Assembly (NCBI GenBank): GCA_964444805.1
Contig: CAYUIK010000013.1
Coordinates: forward strand, 1 to 30,227
Direction: 5' to 3'
Length of the DNA: 30,227 nucleotides
Origin: RECG01 sp964444805
GTDB taxonomy: Bacteria; Bacillota_I; Bacilli_A; Acholeplasmatales; Acholeplasmataceae
How positions within the stretch are numbered: the first letter of the stretch is position 1; the number at the start of each line of letters is the position of its first letter. The translations under genes were made by a program, and so were the position numbers. The notes below the pieces were generated by a model that ran no database searches, was not told the DNA's origin, and saw only the letters and a program-made list of their open reading frames with translations. Shown in pieces: positions 15,364 to 24,602 of the stretch.

Positions 15364-16161
15364 ATGAAAGTAATCGTAATTACGGGAGCATCATCGGGAA
15401 TCGGTTATGAAATGGCGAATATTCTTTCGAAGAAGGGACATCACGTTTATGGTGTTTCCCGTACGAAAGTATTCGAGAAAGACGTTTTTAGTGCACAGGC
15501 CGATGTGCGTAACTTCGAACAGATCAAGAACCTATTCGAGAATATCGTCGAACAAGAAGGCAAGATTGACGTTTTGATCAATAATGCCGGACGTGGCATT
15601 TCCGGTTCGATCGAGGATACCGAGATCGAGGACGTGACACAACTCATGAATGTGAACTTTCTAGGGACGTTCAATACCGTAAAAGCGGCCATTCCTTATA
15701 TGCGCGATCAAGGTTTTGGGAAAATCATCAACATCTCTTCTTTGGCCAGCAAGTTCTCATTACCGTTTCAGTCCTTTTACAGCGCTTCTAAGGCAGCAAT
15801 CAATGCGTTTTCCGAAGCGTTAGCGATCGAAGTCGAACCGTTTGGAATTCAAGTATGCTCGGTACTGCCAGGCGACATTAAGAGCGGTTTTTCGAAGCAT
15901 AGAAAGAAAAACGAGATCGATCACGAGAGCTATGGCAAGAGGGTTGAGAAATCCATTTCTCTCATGGAAAACGATGAACAAAATGGTATGGATGCCAAAG
16001 AAGCGGCAAAAACGATCTGTAAGCTCATCAAAAAGAAACGTATGCCCCTCTATCAGACGATCGGTCTCAAATATAAAGCGATCATGTTCTTTAGCAGATT
16101 CTTGCCGGCACGGATGATCAATCGGCTTGTTGGCAAGGTTTATGGGTTCAAAAAGGGTTAG
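15364..16161 (+). CDS. short-chain dehydrogenase/reductase, candidate 3-ketosphinganine reductase
   Basis: 265-residue classical SDR. The cofactor motif TGASSGIG occupies residues 7-14, NNAG follows the fourth strand, and the catalytic Ser126, Tyr139 and Lys143 occur in the expected spacing (NISSLASK ... YSASK). Absence of an acidic residue right after strand two and the SRTK motif suggest NADP(H) preference (inference). The C-terminus is basic with a hydrophobic stretch (YKAIMFFSRFLPARMINRLV), which could associate with membrane, as expected for a lipid reductase. It starts 3 bases after the alpha-oxoamine synthase stop, so the two probably act sequentially: the synthase makes a 3-keto amine and this enzyme reduces it. 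A threonine/aminoketone metabolism role is the alternative. The transcript ends at the terminator at 16261. Confidence 0.75.
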   Translation: MKVIVITGASSGIGYEMANILSKKGHHVYGVSRTKVFEKDVFSAQADVRNFEQIKNLFENIVEQEGKIDVLINNAGRGISGSIEDTEIEDVTQLMNVNFLGTFNTVKAAIPYMRDQGFGKIINISSLASKFSLPFQSFYSASKAAINAFSEALAIEVEPFGIQVCSVLPGDIKSGFSKHRKKNEIDHESYGKRVEKSISLMENDEQNGMDAKEAAKTICKLIKKKRMPLYQTIGLKYKAIMFFSRFLPARMINRLVGKVYGFKKG

Positions 16162-16260
16162 GTCGTAAGGATACGTGAAATAATGACGATCCATATTTGA
16201 AGGGACAGGGCGTATGACCGTTTGGTAGTCATCGTGTTTGTCCACTGTTTCTAAGATTAA

Positions 16261-16302
16261 AGAAGGTTGCTCCATCTGGGAGAACCTTCTCTTTATTTTT
16301 TT
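16261..16302 (+). terminator. intrinsic terminator after the SDR gene
   Basis: AGAAGGTT (16261-16268) pairs with AACCTTCT (16283-16290), extended inside by CTCC (16270-16273)/GGAG (16279-16282). CTTTATTTTTTT follows at 16291-16302. It separates the plus-strand lipid-like operon from the convergent minus-strand regulator. The 99 bases between the SDR stop and this hairpin contain nothing recognisable. Confidence 0.88.
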
Positions 16303-16308
16303 ACGCAT

Positions 16309-16554
16309 TTAGACATTGTGCGACTGATCATATGTTCGGGCTTTGATGACGATCCTGGGAGGCTCGGTAAGATGAGTTGAAATCGTTGGTGGTCCATTAA
16401 TCAAGATTCGCAATGTTTTTGTCGAGCGACTACCGATTAAAGATTGGCGAAGCTTGTTATCTCGCTTTTTAAGGCGATTCATAGTTAAATAATAGAGAAG
16501 GTTCGAATGAAAACCACAAGGAATCACATCGAGTCTATGATTCAGGCACGACAT
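16309..16554 (-). CDS. hypothetical small protein overlapping the regulator's 3' end
   Basis: An 81-codon minus-strand frame that would begin at ATG 16554, overlapping the end of the response regulator by 20 bases. The product is basic (MNRLKKRDNKLRQSLIGSR) with no signal, membrane segment or family motif that I recognise. The SD is weak. The only reason to keep it is that it fills a 230-base gap on the regulator's strand; it may equally be non-coding. Confidence 0.2.
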   Translation of the reverse strand: MSCLNHRLDVIPCGFHSNLLYYLTMNRLKKRDNKLRQSLIGSRSTKTLRILINGPPTISTHLTEPPRIVIKARTYDQSHNV

Positions 16555-17233
16555 GATTGATCTCTAGATTAAAGCGATATCCTACGCCCCAGACGGTTTC
16601 GATCGAACTATCTTGGTTCGTTTTTAGTTTTCTTCGTAACCGGTTCATATGGATATTTAAGGCGTTATCGGTCGCCGAGGTTTCTAAAGCATAGATGAGT
16701 TGAATGAGACGCTCGCGACCAACGATGGTGTTGACGTTTTCGATCAGTATTCGCGCCAACGAAAATTCCTTGACTGTCAAAGGGACTTCTTTACCGTATT
16801 TACTTATCGTTTTGTTATCATAATCGATCAAGAAAGGACCGATGCGACGCGTGTTTAGGCGTCTTTGATGGTGATACTTAAAGCGCCTTAGAAGAGCCCT
16901 GATGCGCGCTGAAGTTATGATCTTTTCTATTGGCTGTTCGATAAACCCATCAGCACCAAGGTCAAGATAGTATGATTTTATATGTTCAGATTTTCTCTTT
17001 GACAGAACAAGAAGCGGAAGATCTGTTCGGGCAATGAGATTCAGTATCATCTCTTTATTGATCGTATCGTTGTTACTATCAAGGTTTAGGATGACAAGGT
17101 CATAGGTATTGAAATCCACGTCTTGATAGTGTTCGCATAAGACGAAGTGAAAACGGAAATGGGTTTTTCCCATTTCGGCAATGAGTTCAAAAAAGCTCGT
17201 CTTAACATCCGTTAACAGGAGTATTTGATCCAA
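16535..17233 (-). CDS. OmpR-type response regulator with degenerate receiver
   Basis: Two domains. A receiver-like domain occupies residues 1-~115 and a winged-helix DNA-binding domain the rest (LTVKEFSLARILIENVNTIV ... NALNIHMNRLRRKLKTN ... IETVWGVGYRF, the OmpR/PhoB signature). The receiver lacks the phosphorylation machinery: the phosphoacceptor position in YDLVILN is Asn50, the conserved lysine is Gln100, and only Asp9 of the acidic pair remains. It should therefore act without a histidine kinase, and none is adjacent. I chose TTG 17233: it follows GGAAGGGG at 17244-17251 by 10 bases, gives MDQILLLTDV like other receivers, and a 232-residue length. An in-frame GTG at 17332 would lie upstream of the -10 box. 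The region is more AT-rich than its neighbours. Target genes are unknown. Confidence 0.72.
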   Translation of the reverse strand: MDQILLLTDVKTSFFELIAEMGKTHFRFHFVLCEHYQDVDFNTYDLVILNLDSNNDTINKEMILNLIARTDLPLLVLSKRKSEHIKSYYLDLGADGFIEQPIEKIITSARIRALLRRFKYHHQRRLNTRRIGPFLIDYDNKTISKYGKEVPLTVKEFSLARILIENVNTIVGRERLIQLIYALETSATDNALNIHMNRLRRKLKTNQDSSIETVWGVGYRFNLEINHVVPES

Positions 17234-17320
17234 TTGTTTCGTTCCCCTTCCACAATAGAATCGTGCCTGCTCACAACATTTTTTCGTCGTTCGCCAGCGG
17301 TCATATAAGAATTCAACACC

Positions 17321-17349
17321 ATTATAACACACATGAATGAAATAAAAAG
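17321..17349 (-). promoter_or_regulatory. promoter of the atypical response regulator
   Basis: On the minus strand TATAAT lies at 17326-17321, preceded by TGT (17329-17327), an extended -10. The -35 position (17349-17344) reads CTTTTT and is weak. Transcription would begin near 17314, giving a leader of about 80 bases to the proposed TTG start. Confidence 0.6.
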
Positions 17350-17648
17350 AAAGAAAATAGACATATATGGCTAATCCTTTTTTATACGCTTATTGTTAAA
17401 AATCTTGGCCATAAGGTGGAGTTTTTTGTTTTCTTATGAGCAAATCCTGCTTTTTTCCATGTTTATGGCATTCGAACGATGGCATGCAAGTGACGCGTCA
17501 GGTCTGCATAGACGCTTTAGGCGTAAGATGAAATCAACCAAACATTCAAAACCTTATATTAAGGATTTCTTAGGACAAAGTCAAAAGATAACTACTAGGA
17601 CATGATCATAAGATAACCAAAATTCCCCTTATTTCACCCTCAAACCAT
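17350..17648. other. AT-rich intergenic region without a supported gene
   Basis: About 300 bases between the divergent regulator and str promoters. I see a possible hairpin GCGTC ... GACGC near 17494-17515, followed by a small ACGC-TTTAG-GCGT hairpin, but no riboswitch, tRNA or conserved leader that I recognise. A 70-codon plus-strand opening (17393-17605) has a TTG start, no SD and no family resemblance. Confidence 0.5.
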
Positions 17649-17677
17649 TTGACAATCCCGCCAAAACATTATATAAT
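17649..17677 (+). promoter_or_regulatory. consensus promoter of the str operon
   Basis: TTGACA (17649-17654) and TATAAT (17672-17677) with a 17-base spacer: a perfect sigma-A consensus, the strongest-looking promoter in the window. It drives rpsL-rpsG-fusA through a leader of about 110 bases. Confidence 0.95.
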
Positions 17678-17714
17678 GATAACGCTGCTCAAAAGGAGCA
17701 CAACACCTACGAAC

Positions 17715-17746
17715 TTTTTGGCTCTATCAAGCCAAAAATATTTTTA
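17715..17746 (+). promoter_or_regulatory. terminator-like hairpin in the rpsL leader
   Basis: TTTTTGGC (17715-17722) pairs perfectly with GCCAAAAA (17731-17738) around an 8-base loop, and TATTTTTAA follows. The shape is that of an attenuator between the str promoter and rpsL. GCTC...GAGC just upstream (about 17687-17699) is a further small inverted repeat. Confidence 0.5.
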
Positions 17747-17760
17747 ATCCCAAAAATGAA

Positions 17761-17776
17761 ACACATGGATATGTGT
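17761..17776 (+). promoter_or_regulatory. hairpin immediately upstream of the rpsL SD
   Basis: ACACAT (17761-17766)/ATGTGT (17771-17776) with a GGAT loop ends 5 bases before the GAAAGGAG SD. It may modulate ribosome access; a ribosomal-protein operator is possible, but no specific motif is recognised. Confidence 0.4.
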
Positions 17777-17795
17777 TAAAGAAAGGAGAACATCA

Positions 17796-18224
17796 ATGCC
17801 TACGATTCCACAGCTCGTAAAAAATGGAAGAACCATCCGCAAGTACAAGTCCAAATCACCAGCGTTAGGCTTCGGGTTCAACAGCCTCAAAAAGCATGAG
17901 AGCGACTACAAGTCCCCGCAGAAGCGCGGTGTCTGTACGCGTGTTACGACCATGACGCCAAAGAAACCGAACTCGGCACTACGCAAGTATGCCCGTGTTC
18001 GTTTAAGCAATGGCGCGGAAGTCACCGCTTACATCCCAGGCATCGGCCACTCGCTGCAGGAACACAGTGTCGTCCTTATTCGTGGCGGACGCGTCAAGGA
18101 CCTTCCAGGTGTACGCTATCACATCGTACGTGGCACGCTCGATACGTCGGGTGTCCAGGATCGTCGCCAAGCGCGATCCAAGTATGGCGCGAAACGTCCC
18201 AAGGCTACAGCGCTTAACCGATAA
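17796..18224 (+). CDS. rpsL: 30S ribosomal protein S12
   Basis: S12 sits at the decoding centre and influences accuracy. 142 residues, within the long-form range. The conserved blocks KSKSPALGFGFNSLKKHESD, KRGVCTRVTTMTPKKPNSAL and RGGRVKDLPGVRYHIVRGTL are all present. The lysines at the classical streptomycin-resistance sites (TPKKPNSA and GRVKDLPG) are wild type. GAAAGGAG (17781-17788) lies 7 bases before ATG 17796. First gene of the str operon, behind a consensus promoter and a structured leader. Confidence 0.97.
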   Translation: MPTIPQLVKNGRTIRKYKSKSPALGFGFNSLKKHESDYKSPQKRGVCTRVTTMTPKKPNSALRKYARVRLSNGAEVTAYIPGIGHSLQEHSVVLIRGGRVKDLPGVRYHIVRGTLDTSGVQDRRQARSKYGAKRPKATALNR

Positions 18225-18268
18225 TACGAACGAAAAACTAGAAAATTCAGAAGGAAGAAGGTGAACCC

Positions 18269-18739
18269 ATGCCACGTAAAGGACACATTGTAAAACGAGA
18301 CGTTTTACCTGACCCGATTTACCATTCAAAACTCGTCACGCGGATCGTCAACACGATCATGAATGACGGTAAAAAGGGAACCGCACAAAGCATCTTATAC
18401 GGAGCATTCAATCGCGTCAAAGACGTAACCGGACGCGAACCCATTGAAGTGTTCAACGAAGCACTCAACAATATCATGCCGATCGTCGAAGTTCGTTCCC
18501 GTCGGATCGGCGGGCAGAACTATCAGGTACCGGTAGAAGTTCGAGCATCGAGAAAAACGACACTCGGATTGAGATGGCTCATCCAATACGCCCGTCTCCG
18601 CAATGAGAAGACGATGGAAGAACGATTGGCCAAAGAGATTATGGACGCCGCTCAAGGACTCGGAGCAGCGGTCAAGAAACGTGAAGAAGTCCATCGTATG
18701 GCGGAAGCGAACAAAGCATTTGCGCATTACCGCTGGTAA
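18269..18739 (+). CDS. rpsG: 30S ribosomal protein S7
   Basis: S7 nucleates assembly of the 30S head and contacts E-site tRNA. 156 residues, normal. Conserved blocks: MPRKGHIVKRDVLPDPIYHS, VEVRSRRIGGQNYQVPVEVR, RWLIQYARLRNEKTM and the C-terminal MAEANKAFAHYRW. SD GAAGAAGG lies shortly before ATG 18269. The 44-base gap after rpsL is where S7 autoregulates in E. coli; I do not see the E. coli-type structure here. fusA follows after 18 bases. Confidence 0.97.
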   Translation: MPRKGHIVKRDVLPDPIYHSKLVTRIVNTIMNDGKKGTAQSILYGAFNRVKDVTGREPIEVFNEALNNIMPIVEVRSRRIGGQNYQVPVEVRASRKTTLGLRWLIQYARLRNEKTMEERLAKEIMDAAQGLGAAVKKREEVHRMAEANKAFAHYRW

Positions 18740-18757
18740 GAAGGAGACGAATCAATT

Positions 18758-20827
<2,070 letters not shown>

Positions 20828-20833
20828 CAGTTC

Positions 20834-20865
20834 CACTTGCAAAAGCAAGTGATTTCATATAGAAT
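20834..20865 (+). promoter_or_regulatory. tuf promoter overlapped by an inverted repeat
   Basis: TTGCAA (20837-20842) and TAGAAT (20860-20865) are 17 bases apart. The -35 is embedded in a perfect 7-bp inverted repeat, CACTTGC (20834-20840)/GCAAGTG (20845-20851) with an AAAA loop. No T-run follows the repeat, so it is not a terminator of fusA. A second small repeat TGTGTT/AACACA (20869-20885) lies in the tuf leader. Confidence 0.65.
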
Positions 20866-20919
20866 GAATGTGTTAAATAAACACAAAGAATGCTATGAAA
20901 AATAGGAGGAAATATTGAA

Positions 20920-22104
20920 ATGGCAAAAGCAAAATTTGAAAGAACCAAGCCCCATGTCAACATCGGCACGATCGGCCACGTTGACCATGGTAAAACGACT
21001 CTGACCGCAGCGATCACGCTCGTCTTCAATGCCAAGGGTCTATCCGAAATCGCGGATTTCGATTCGATCGACAGTGCACCAGAAGAAAAAGAACGTGGTA
21101 TTACGATTAATACCGCACACGTTGAATACCAAACAGAGACGCGTCACTACGCGCACGTCGACTGCCCGGGTCACGCCGACTACGTCAAGAACATGATTAC
21201 CGGTGCCGCCCAAATGGACGGCGCGATCCTCGTCGTTTCCGGCGCGGACGGCCCGATGCCACAGACGCGCGAACACATCTTGCTCGCACGCCAGGTTGGC
21301 GTACCCAAGCTCGTTGTTTTCTTGAATAAGGCCGATATGGTCGATGACGAAGAATTGCTCGACCTCGTCGAAATGGAAGTTCGCGAACTCTTGAGCGAAT
21401 ACGACTTCCCAGGTGATGACATTCCTGTGATCCGTGGTTCTGCGCTTCTCGCACTTCAAGGCGATGAAAAATGGCAAAAGAATGTCGAAGAACTGATGGA
21501 TGCCGTCGATTCGTATATCGACCTTCCGGTTCGTGATACGGACAAGCCTTTCTTGATGCCTGTCGAAGACGTCTTTACGATTACCGGACGTGGTACGGTT
21601 GCTACCGGACGCGTGGAACGCGGTAAGGTTAAGATCGGCGACGAAGTTGAAATCATTGGTATCACTGAAACAAAGAAGACCGTCGTTACCGGTGTTGAAA
21701 TGTTTAGAAAAATACTTGATTACGCGGAAGCTGGCGACAATGTCGGCGCACTTCTTCGTGGGATCAACAGGGATCAAGTTGAACGCGGTCAAGTTCTAGC
21801 TAAGCCAAAATCCGTTTTGCCTCACTTCCGTTTCGAAGCGCAAGTCTACGTGCTTTCTAAGGAAGAAGGCGGCCGTCATACGGCATTCTTCTCGAACTAT
21901 CGTCCTCAGTTCTATTTCCGTACAACCGATATCACCGGTGTCATCACGCTTCAAGAAGGTACTGAAATGGTTATGCCGGGCGATAATACCGTTATGACCG
22001 TTGAACTGATTCACCCGATCGCGATCGAAGAAGGAACGAAGTTCTCGATCCGTGAAGGTGGCCGTACCGTTGGTGCAGGATCGGTTACGAAGATTCTCGA
22101 ATAG
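20920..22104 (+). CDS. tuf: elongation factor Tu
   Basis: Delivers aminoacyl-tRNA to the ribosome as a GTP complex. 394 residues, normal. G1 is GHVDHGKTTL, G2 is ERGITINTAHVEY, G3 is DCPGHADY, G4 is NKADMVDD. Domains II/III include TGRGTVATGRVERGKVKIGD and FFSNYRPQFYFRTTDITGV. The usual Pro before FFSNYRPQFY is Ala (HTAFFSNYRP), a mild variation. SD TAGGAGG (20905-20911) precedes ATG 20920. Own promoter upstream and a GC-rich terminator downstream make it a separate unit. Confidence 0.98.
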   Translation: MAKAKFERTKPHVNIGTIGHVDHGKTTLTAAITLVFNAKGLSEIADFDSIDSAPEEKERGITINTAHVEYQTETRHYAHVDCPGHADYVKNMITGAAQMDGAILVVSGADGPMPQTREHILLARQVGVPKLVVFLNKADMVDDEELLDLVEMEVRELLSEYDFPGDDIPVIRGSALLALQGDEKWQKNVEELMDAVDSYIDLPVRDTDKPFLMPVEDVFTITGRGTVATGRVERGKVKIGDEVEIIGITETKKTVVTGVEMFRKILDYAEAGDNVGALLRGINRDQVERGQVLAKPKSVLPHFRFEAQVYVLSKEEGGRHTAFFSNYRPQFYFRTTDITGVITLQEGTEMVMPGDNTVMTVELIHPIAIEEGTKFSIREGGRTVGAGSVTKILE

Positions 22105-22121
22105 ATTTCTATAATCCGATT

Positions 22122-22148
22122 AGGGCGGCCCGTGGGTTGCCCTTTTTT
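22122..22148 (+). terminator. intrinsic terminator after tuf
   Basis: AGGGCGGCC (22122-22130) pairs with GGTTGCCCT (22135-22143, two G-T wobbles), followed by a T-run at 22143-22148. Confidence 0.9.
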
Positions 22149-22208
22149 GGTATAACCGTGTGAAATCTTGTTTTCCGTGGCAACAAGAAAGTCATTTCCA
22201 GAAATATA

Positions 22209-22217
22209 TGATAAAAT
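22209..22217 (+). promoter_or_regulatory. extended -10 promoter of the tatD operon
   Basis: TGA-TAAAAT (22209-22217) is an extended -10; the -35 region (near 22189) is not recognisable. It lies between the tuf terminator and tatD. Confidence 0.5.
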
Positions 22218-22245
22218 AAGTGGGAAACGAAAAGGAGCTTGACAG

Positions 22246-23013
22246 ATGATCGTTGATACGCATGCCCACTTGAATATCGAAGACTTCAACGAGGATCTCG
22301 ATGAGGTCTTAAAAAGAGCACGAGAAGCGGATGTGAAACGCGTGATCGTGATCGGTATGGATGAAACATCCAACACGCGCGCCCTGAAACTTGCTAAGGC
22401 ACATGACATGCTCTATGCATCGGCAGGTATTCATCCGGGGTATATCGATGGACAGAAGACATCATCGCTCGAGCGGTTTTATGCGGAAGAACGCGTTGTT
22501 GCTGTCGGGGAATGCGGAATCGATCTCCATTGGCGTCAAGACAACCTCGACGATCAGATCAGGGTGTTCAAGGAACAGATCGAACTTTCTATGAAACACC
22601 GCCTACCCCTGATCATTCATACGCGCGATTCATTTGCCGAAACCTATGAAGTGCTCAAGCCTTATCAGGGTCGTGTCACCGGGGTCTTCCACTGTTTCTC
22701 ATCGACACTCGAAGATGCCCGTAGGGCCATTGACTTAGGTTTCTTGATCGGAATTGACGGTCCTGTCACCTATCCGAAGTCATTCGAACTCGAACGGATT
22801 CTAAAGGCGATCGACCTCAAACACATTTTGGTCGAAACCGATAGCCCCTTTTTAGCACCACAGGAAAAAAGGGGAAAGCGAAATGAGCCGGCCTACACGG
22901 AGTATATCGTTCAAAGAATTGCCCAGATTAAAGCGATCAAACCGAGTTACGTCGCCGATCAGACGACTAAAAATGCTTATCAATTATTTCAAATAGGAGG
23001 AAAGAACACATGA
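22246..23013 (+). CDS. tatD: TatD-family metal-dependent deoxyribonuclease
   Basis: 255-residue TIM-barrel hydrolase of the amidohydrolase superfamily. Metal ligands are visible: HAH at residues 6-8 (VDTHAHLN), Glu89 in GECGIDLHW, the His of IIHTRDS, the His of FHCFSST and the Asp of VETDSPFLAP. Family members are 3'-5' exonucleases acting on DNA ends or hydrolases of D-aminoacyl-tRNA type; the substrate is not fixed by sequence. AAAGGAG (22231-22237) precedes ATG 22246. Its ATGA stop overlaps the start of the secreted protease gene, so the two are coupled. Confidence 0.9.
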   Translation: MIVDTHAHLNIEDFNEDLDEVLKRAREADVKRVIVIGMDETSNTRALKLAKAHDMLYASAGIHPGYIDGQKTSSLERFYAEERVVAVGECGIDLHWRQDNLDDQIRVFKEQIELSMKHRLPLIIHTRDSFAETYEVLKPYQGRVTGVFHCFSSTLEDARRAIDLGFLIGIDGPVTYPKSFELERILKAIDLKHILVETDSPFLAPQEKRGKRNEPAYTEYIVQRIAQIKAIKPSYVADQTTKNAYQLFQIGGKNT

Positions 23014-24086
23014 AAAAGAAACTGTTATTACTCGTCATCGTCCTCTTCGCTACGCTGACACTTGCGGGGTGCCTGCAACTCAAAGCACAACTCCCCTACG
23101 AGTCACCGAGCGTTTACGAACAGATGCGCATCGACATGGTCAATGAGGTCATGCCTTCCGTTGTCGCAGTTCGAACGGAGACCGGTCATGGATCCGGAAT
23201 CATCTACAAAGTCGAAGACATCGGTGATGGCGTCAAGCGTTACTACGCCTTGACGAACTATCACGTGATTCTCGATGCTGGTGAAATGAATATCTATTTC
23301 GGACCCGATGCCGATCCGATTAGTGTGGTCGATGTCGCCGGTTTTGAACTCTATGATATCGCTGTTGTTCGCTTCGATACGACGAGAGATCTTCAAGTGC
23401 ACCATAGTCCCGCAATCGATGATAAAGAAGGCATCGAACTCGTCCTCGGCCAAGATGTCATTGCCATCGGGACGCCTCAGGATATCGATAAGTTCAACTA
23501 CGTTAGCAATGGCATTCTAAGTATGAAGGACTATACGTATAATGGTGTGACCAATCTTGGATTAATGCACAATGCCGAGCTTAATCCTGGAAATAGCGGT
23601 GGGCCACTCTTCAACCTCAATGGCGATTTAATCGGTATCAATGTCGCCAAAGTATCGACGATTTCGGGCCAAGATGGCGAACTCGCGGCCGAAGGACTCA
23701 ACTACTCCCTCAACATCAACGTACTCGCTGCGATCGTCTCGACCTTCAAGGATAGCGATTTTGAAGCCGTCGTAAGAAGCCCAAGACTGGGCGTAACCGT
23801 CCAAGACGTGTCCGTTTTCCTCGAAGATCCGGAAAACGATCCGAGCGTGCTTCCGCCGAATCCGGTCGGAGTCGTTGTCATCGGCCTTGATGAGACGCGC
23901 GATGCGATCGGTAAAATCGAAGTATATGACCTAATCATTCAGATGAACGGCATTTTGATCACGTCGATTGCCGATATCGCAGCACAACTCGAAGATGCGG
24001 AATTCGGTGATGAACACGACGTCACGGTGCTTCGTAACGTTGACGGGGAGTTCCTCGAGTTCACCTACACGATCACCTTATCCTGA
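23010..24086 (+). CDS. HtrA/DegP-like trypsin-type serine protease lipoprotein with PDZ domain
   Basis: 358 residues. A lipoprotein signal peptide (MKKKLLLLVIVLFATLTLAG) ends in lipobox LAGC with Cys21, so the protein is anchored on the outer face of the membrane. The protease domain has His85 (TNYHV), Asp116 (YDIAVVRFD) and Ser196 (NPGNSGGPLF). A PDZ-like domain follows from about residue 255 (RLGVTVQDVS ... EVYDLIIQMNGILITSIADI). Known relatives degrade or refold misfolded exported proteins. Most Gram-positive HtrAs have a TM anchor instead of a lipid anchor; lipid anchoring fits cells rich in lipoproteins, such as mollicute relatives (inference). SD TAGGAGG (22997-23003) precedes ATG 23010, which overlaps tatD by 4 bases. 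Confidence 0.9.
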   Translation: MKKKLLLLVIVLFATLTLAGCLQLKAQLPYESPSVYEQMRIDMVNEVMPSVVAVRTETGHGSGIIYKVEDIGDGVKRYYALTNYHVILDAGEMNIYFGPDADPISVVDVAGFELYDIAVVRFDTTRDLQVHHSPAIDDKEGIELVLGQDVIAIGTPQDIDKFNYVSNGILSMKDYTYNGVTNLGLMHNAELNPGNSGGPLFNLNGDLIGINVAKVSTISGQDGELAAEGLNYSLNINVLAAIVSTFKDSDFEAVVRSPRLGVTVQDVSVFLEDPENDPSVLPPNPVGVVVIGLDETRDAIGKIEVYDLIIQMNGILITSIADIAAQLEDAEFGDEHDVTVLRNVDGEFLEFTYTITLS

Positions 24087-24087
24087 C

Positions 24088-24564
24088 ATGACGAAAGAGC
24101 TTCTCAAAAACCTCGAAGCACGAGGCCTGACGATCAGTTTTGCTGAAAGTCTTACCGGAGGAGCGCTCGCATACGCTTGGATTAAGCATAGCGGTGCGTC
24201 ACGAGTTGTTCGTGGCGCACTCGTTGCTTATCACAGGGATCTAAAGCATGTGCTTTTAGGCGTACCCGAGGCGTTAATAGAAAAGGATTCACCCGTAAGT
24301 GAATCCGTTGCGCGGGCGATGGCACGCGGGTGCAGAGACGTCTGCAAGACGGATCTGGCTGTTGCAACGACCGGGAATGCCGGTCCTTTCCTGCAAGAAC
24401 ATACAACAGAAAGGATCGCCTGGATCGCTGTTTCTTACCATGAAAAGATGGTAACACGGATGCTTACATTCACGGAGGAAACGCGCATTGAAGCGATCCG
24501 TCTGACCGTCAAAGAGGCCATACACATGGTCGAAGTCCAATTGAAAAACAGCGAACAATTGTGA
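24088..24564 (+). CDS. pncC: stand-alone CinA C-terminal domain, nicotinamide-nucleotide amidohydrolase
   Basis: 158 residues, only the amidohydrolase half of CinA; the MoaB-like N-terminal domain is absent. The family blocks are FAESLTGGALAYAW (nucleophile Ser21), GALVAYHRDLKHVLLGVPEAL (catalytic Tyr and Lys), SPVSESVARAMARGCRDV and TTGNAGP. It deamidates NMN to nicotinate mononucleotide in NAD recycling. ATG 24088 follows the protease stop by one base and has no SD, suggesting translation by re-initiation. An earlier in-frame opening inside the protease gene is not supported by homology. The next gene starts a new transcript. Confidence 0.87.
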   Translation: MTKELLKNLEARGLTISFAESLTGGALAYAWIKHSGASRVVRGALVAYHRDLKHVLLGVPEALIEKDSPVSESVARAMARGCRDVCKTDLAVATTGNAGPFLQEHTTERIAWIAVSYHEKMVTRMLTFTEETRIEAIRLTVKEAIHMVEVQLKNSEQL

Positions 24565-24593
24565 TTGTATTCTTGCTTGAACTATGTTATAAT
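24565..24593 (+). promoter_or_regulatory. promoter of the rpsF-ssb-rpsR operon
   Basis: TTGTAT (24565-24570), 17-base spacer, TATAAT (24588-24593) with an upstream TGT (extended -10). The predicted start near 24600 leaves a leader of about 60 bases. Confidence 0.85.
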
Positions 24594-24602
24594 GACTTGG
24601 CG

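Noticed and set aside
17393..17605. 70-codon plus-strand frame in the gap before the str operon
   Set aside because: TTG start without SD, no recognisable motif, AT-rich sequence; more likely chance.
20834..20851. Terminator after fusA
   Set aside because: The hairpin is perfect but no T-run follows, and it overlaps a well-spaced promoter.
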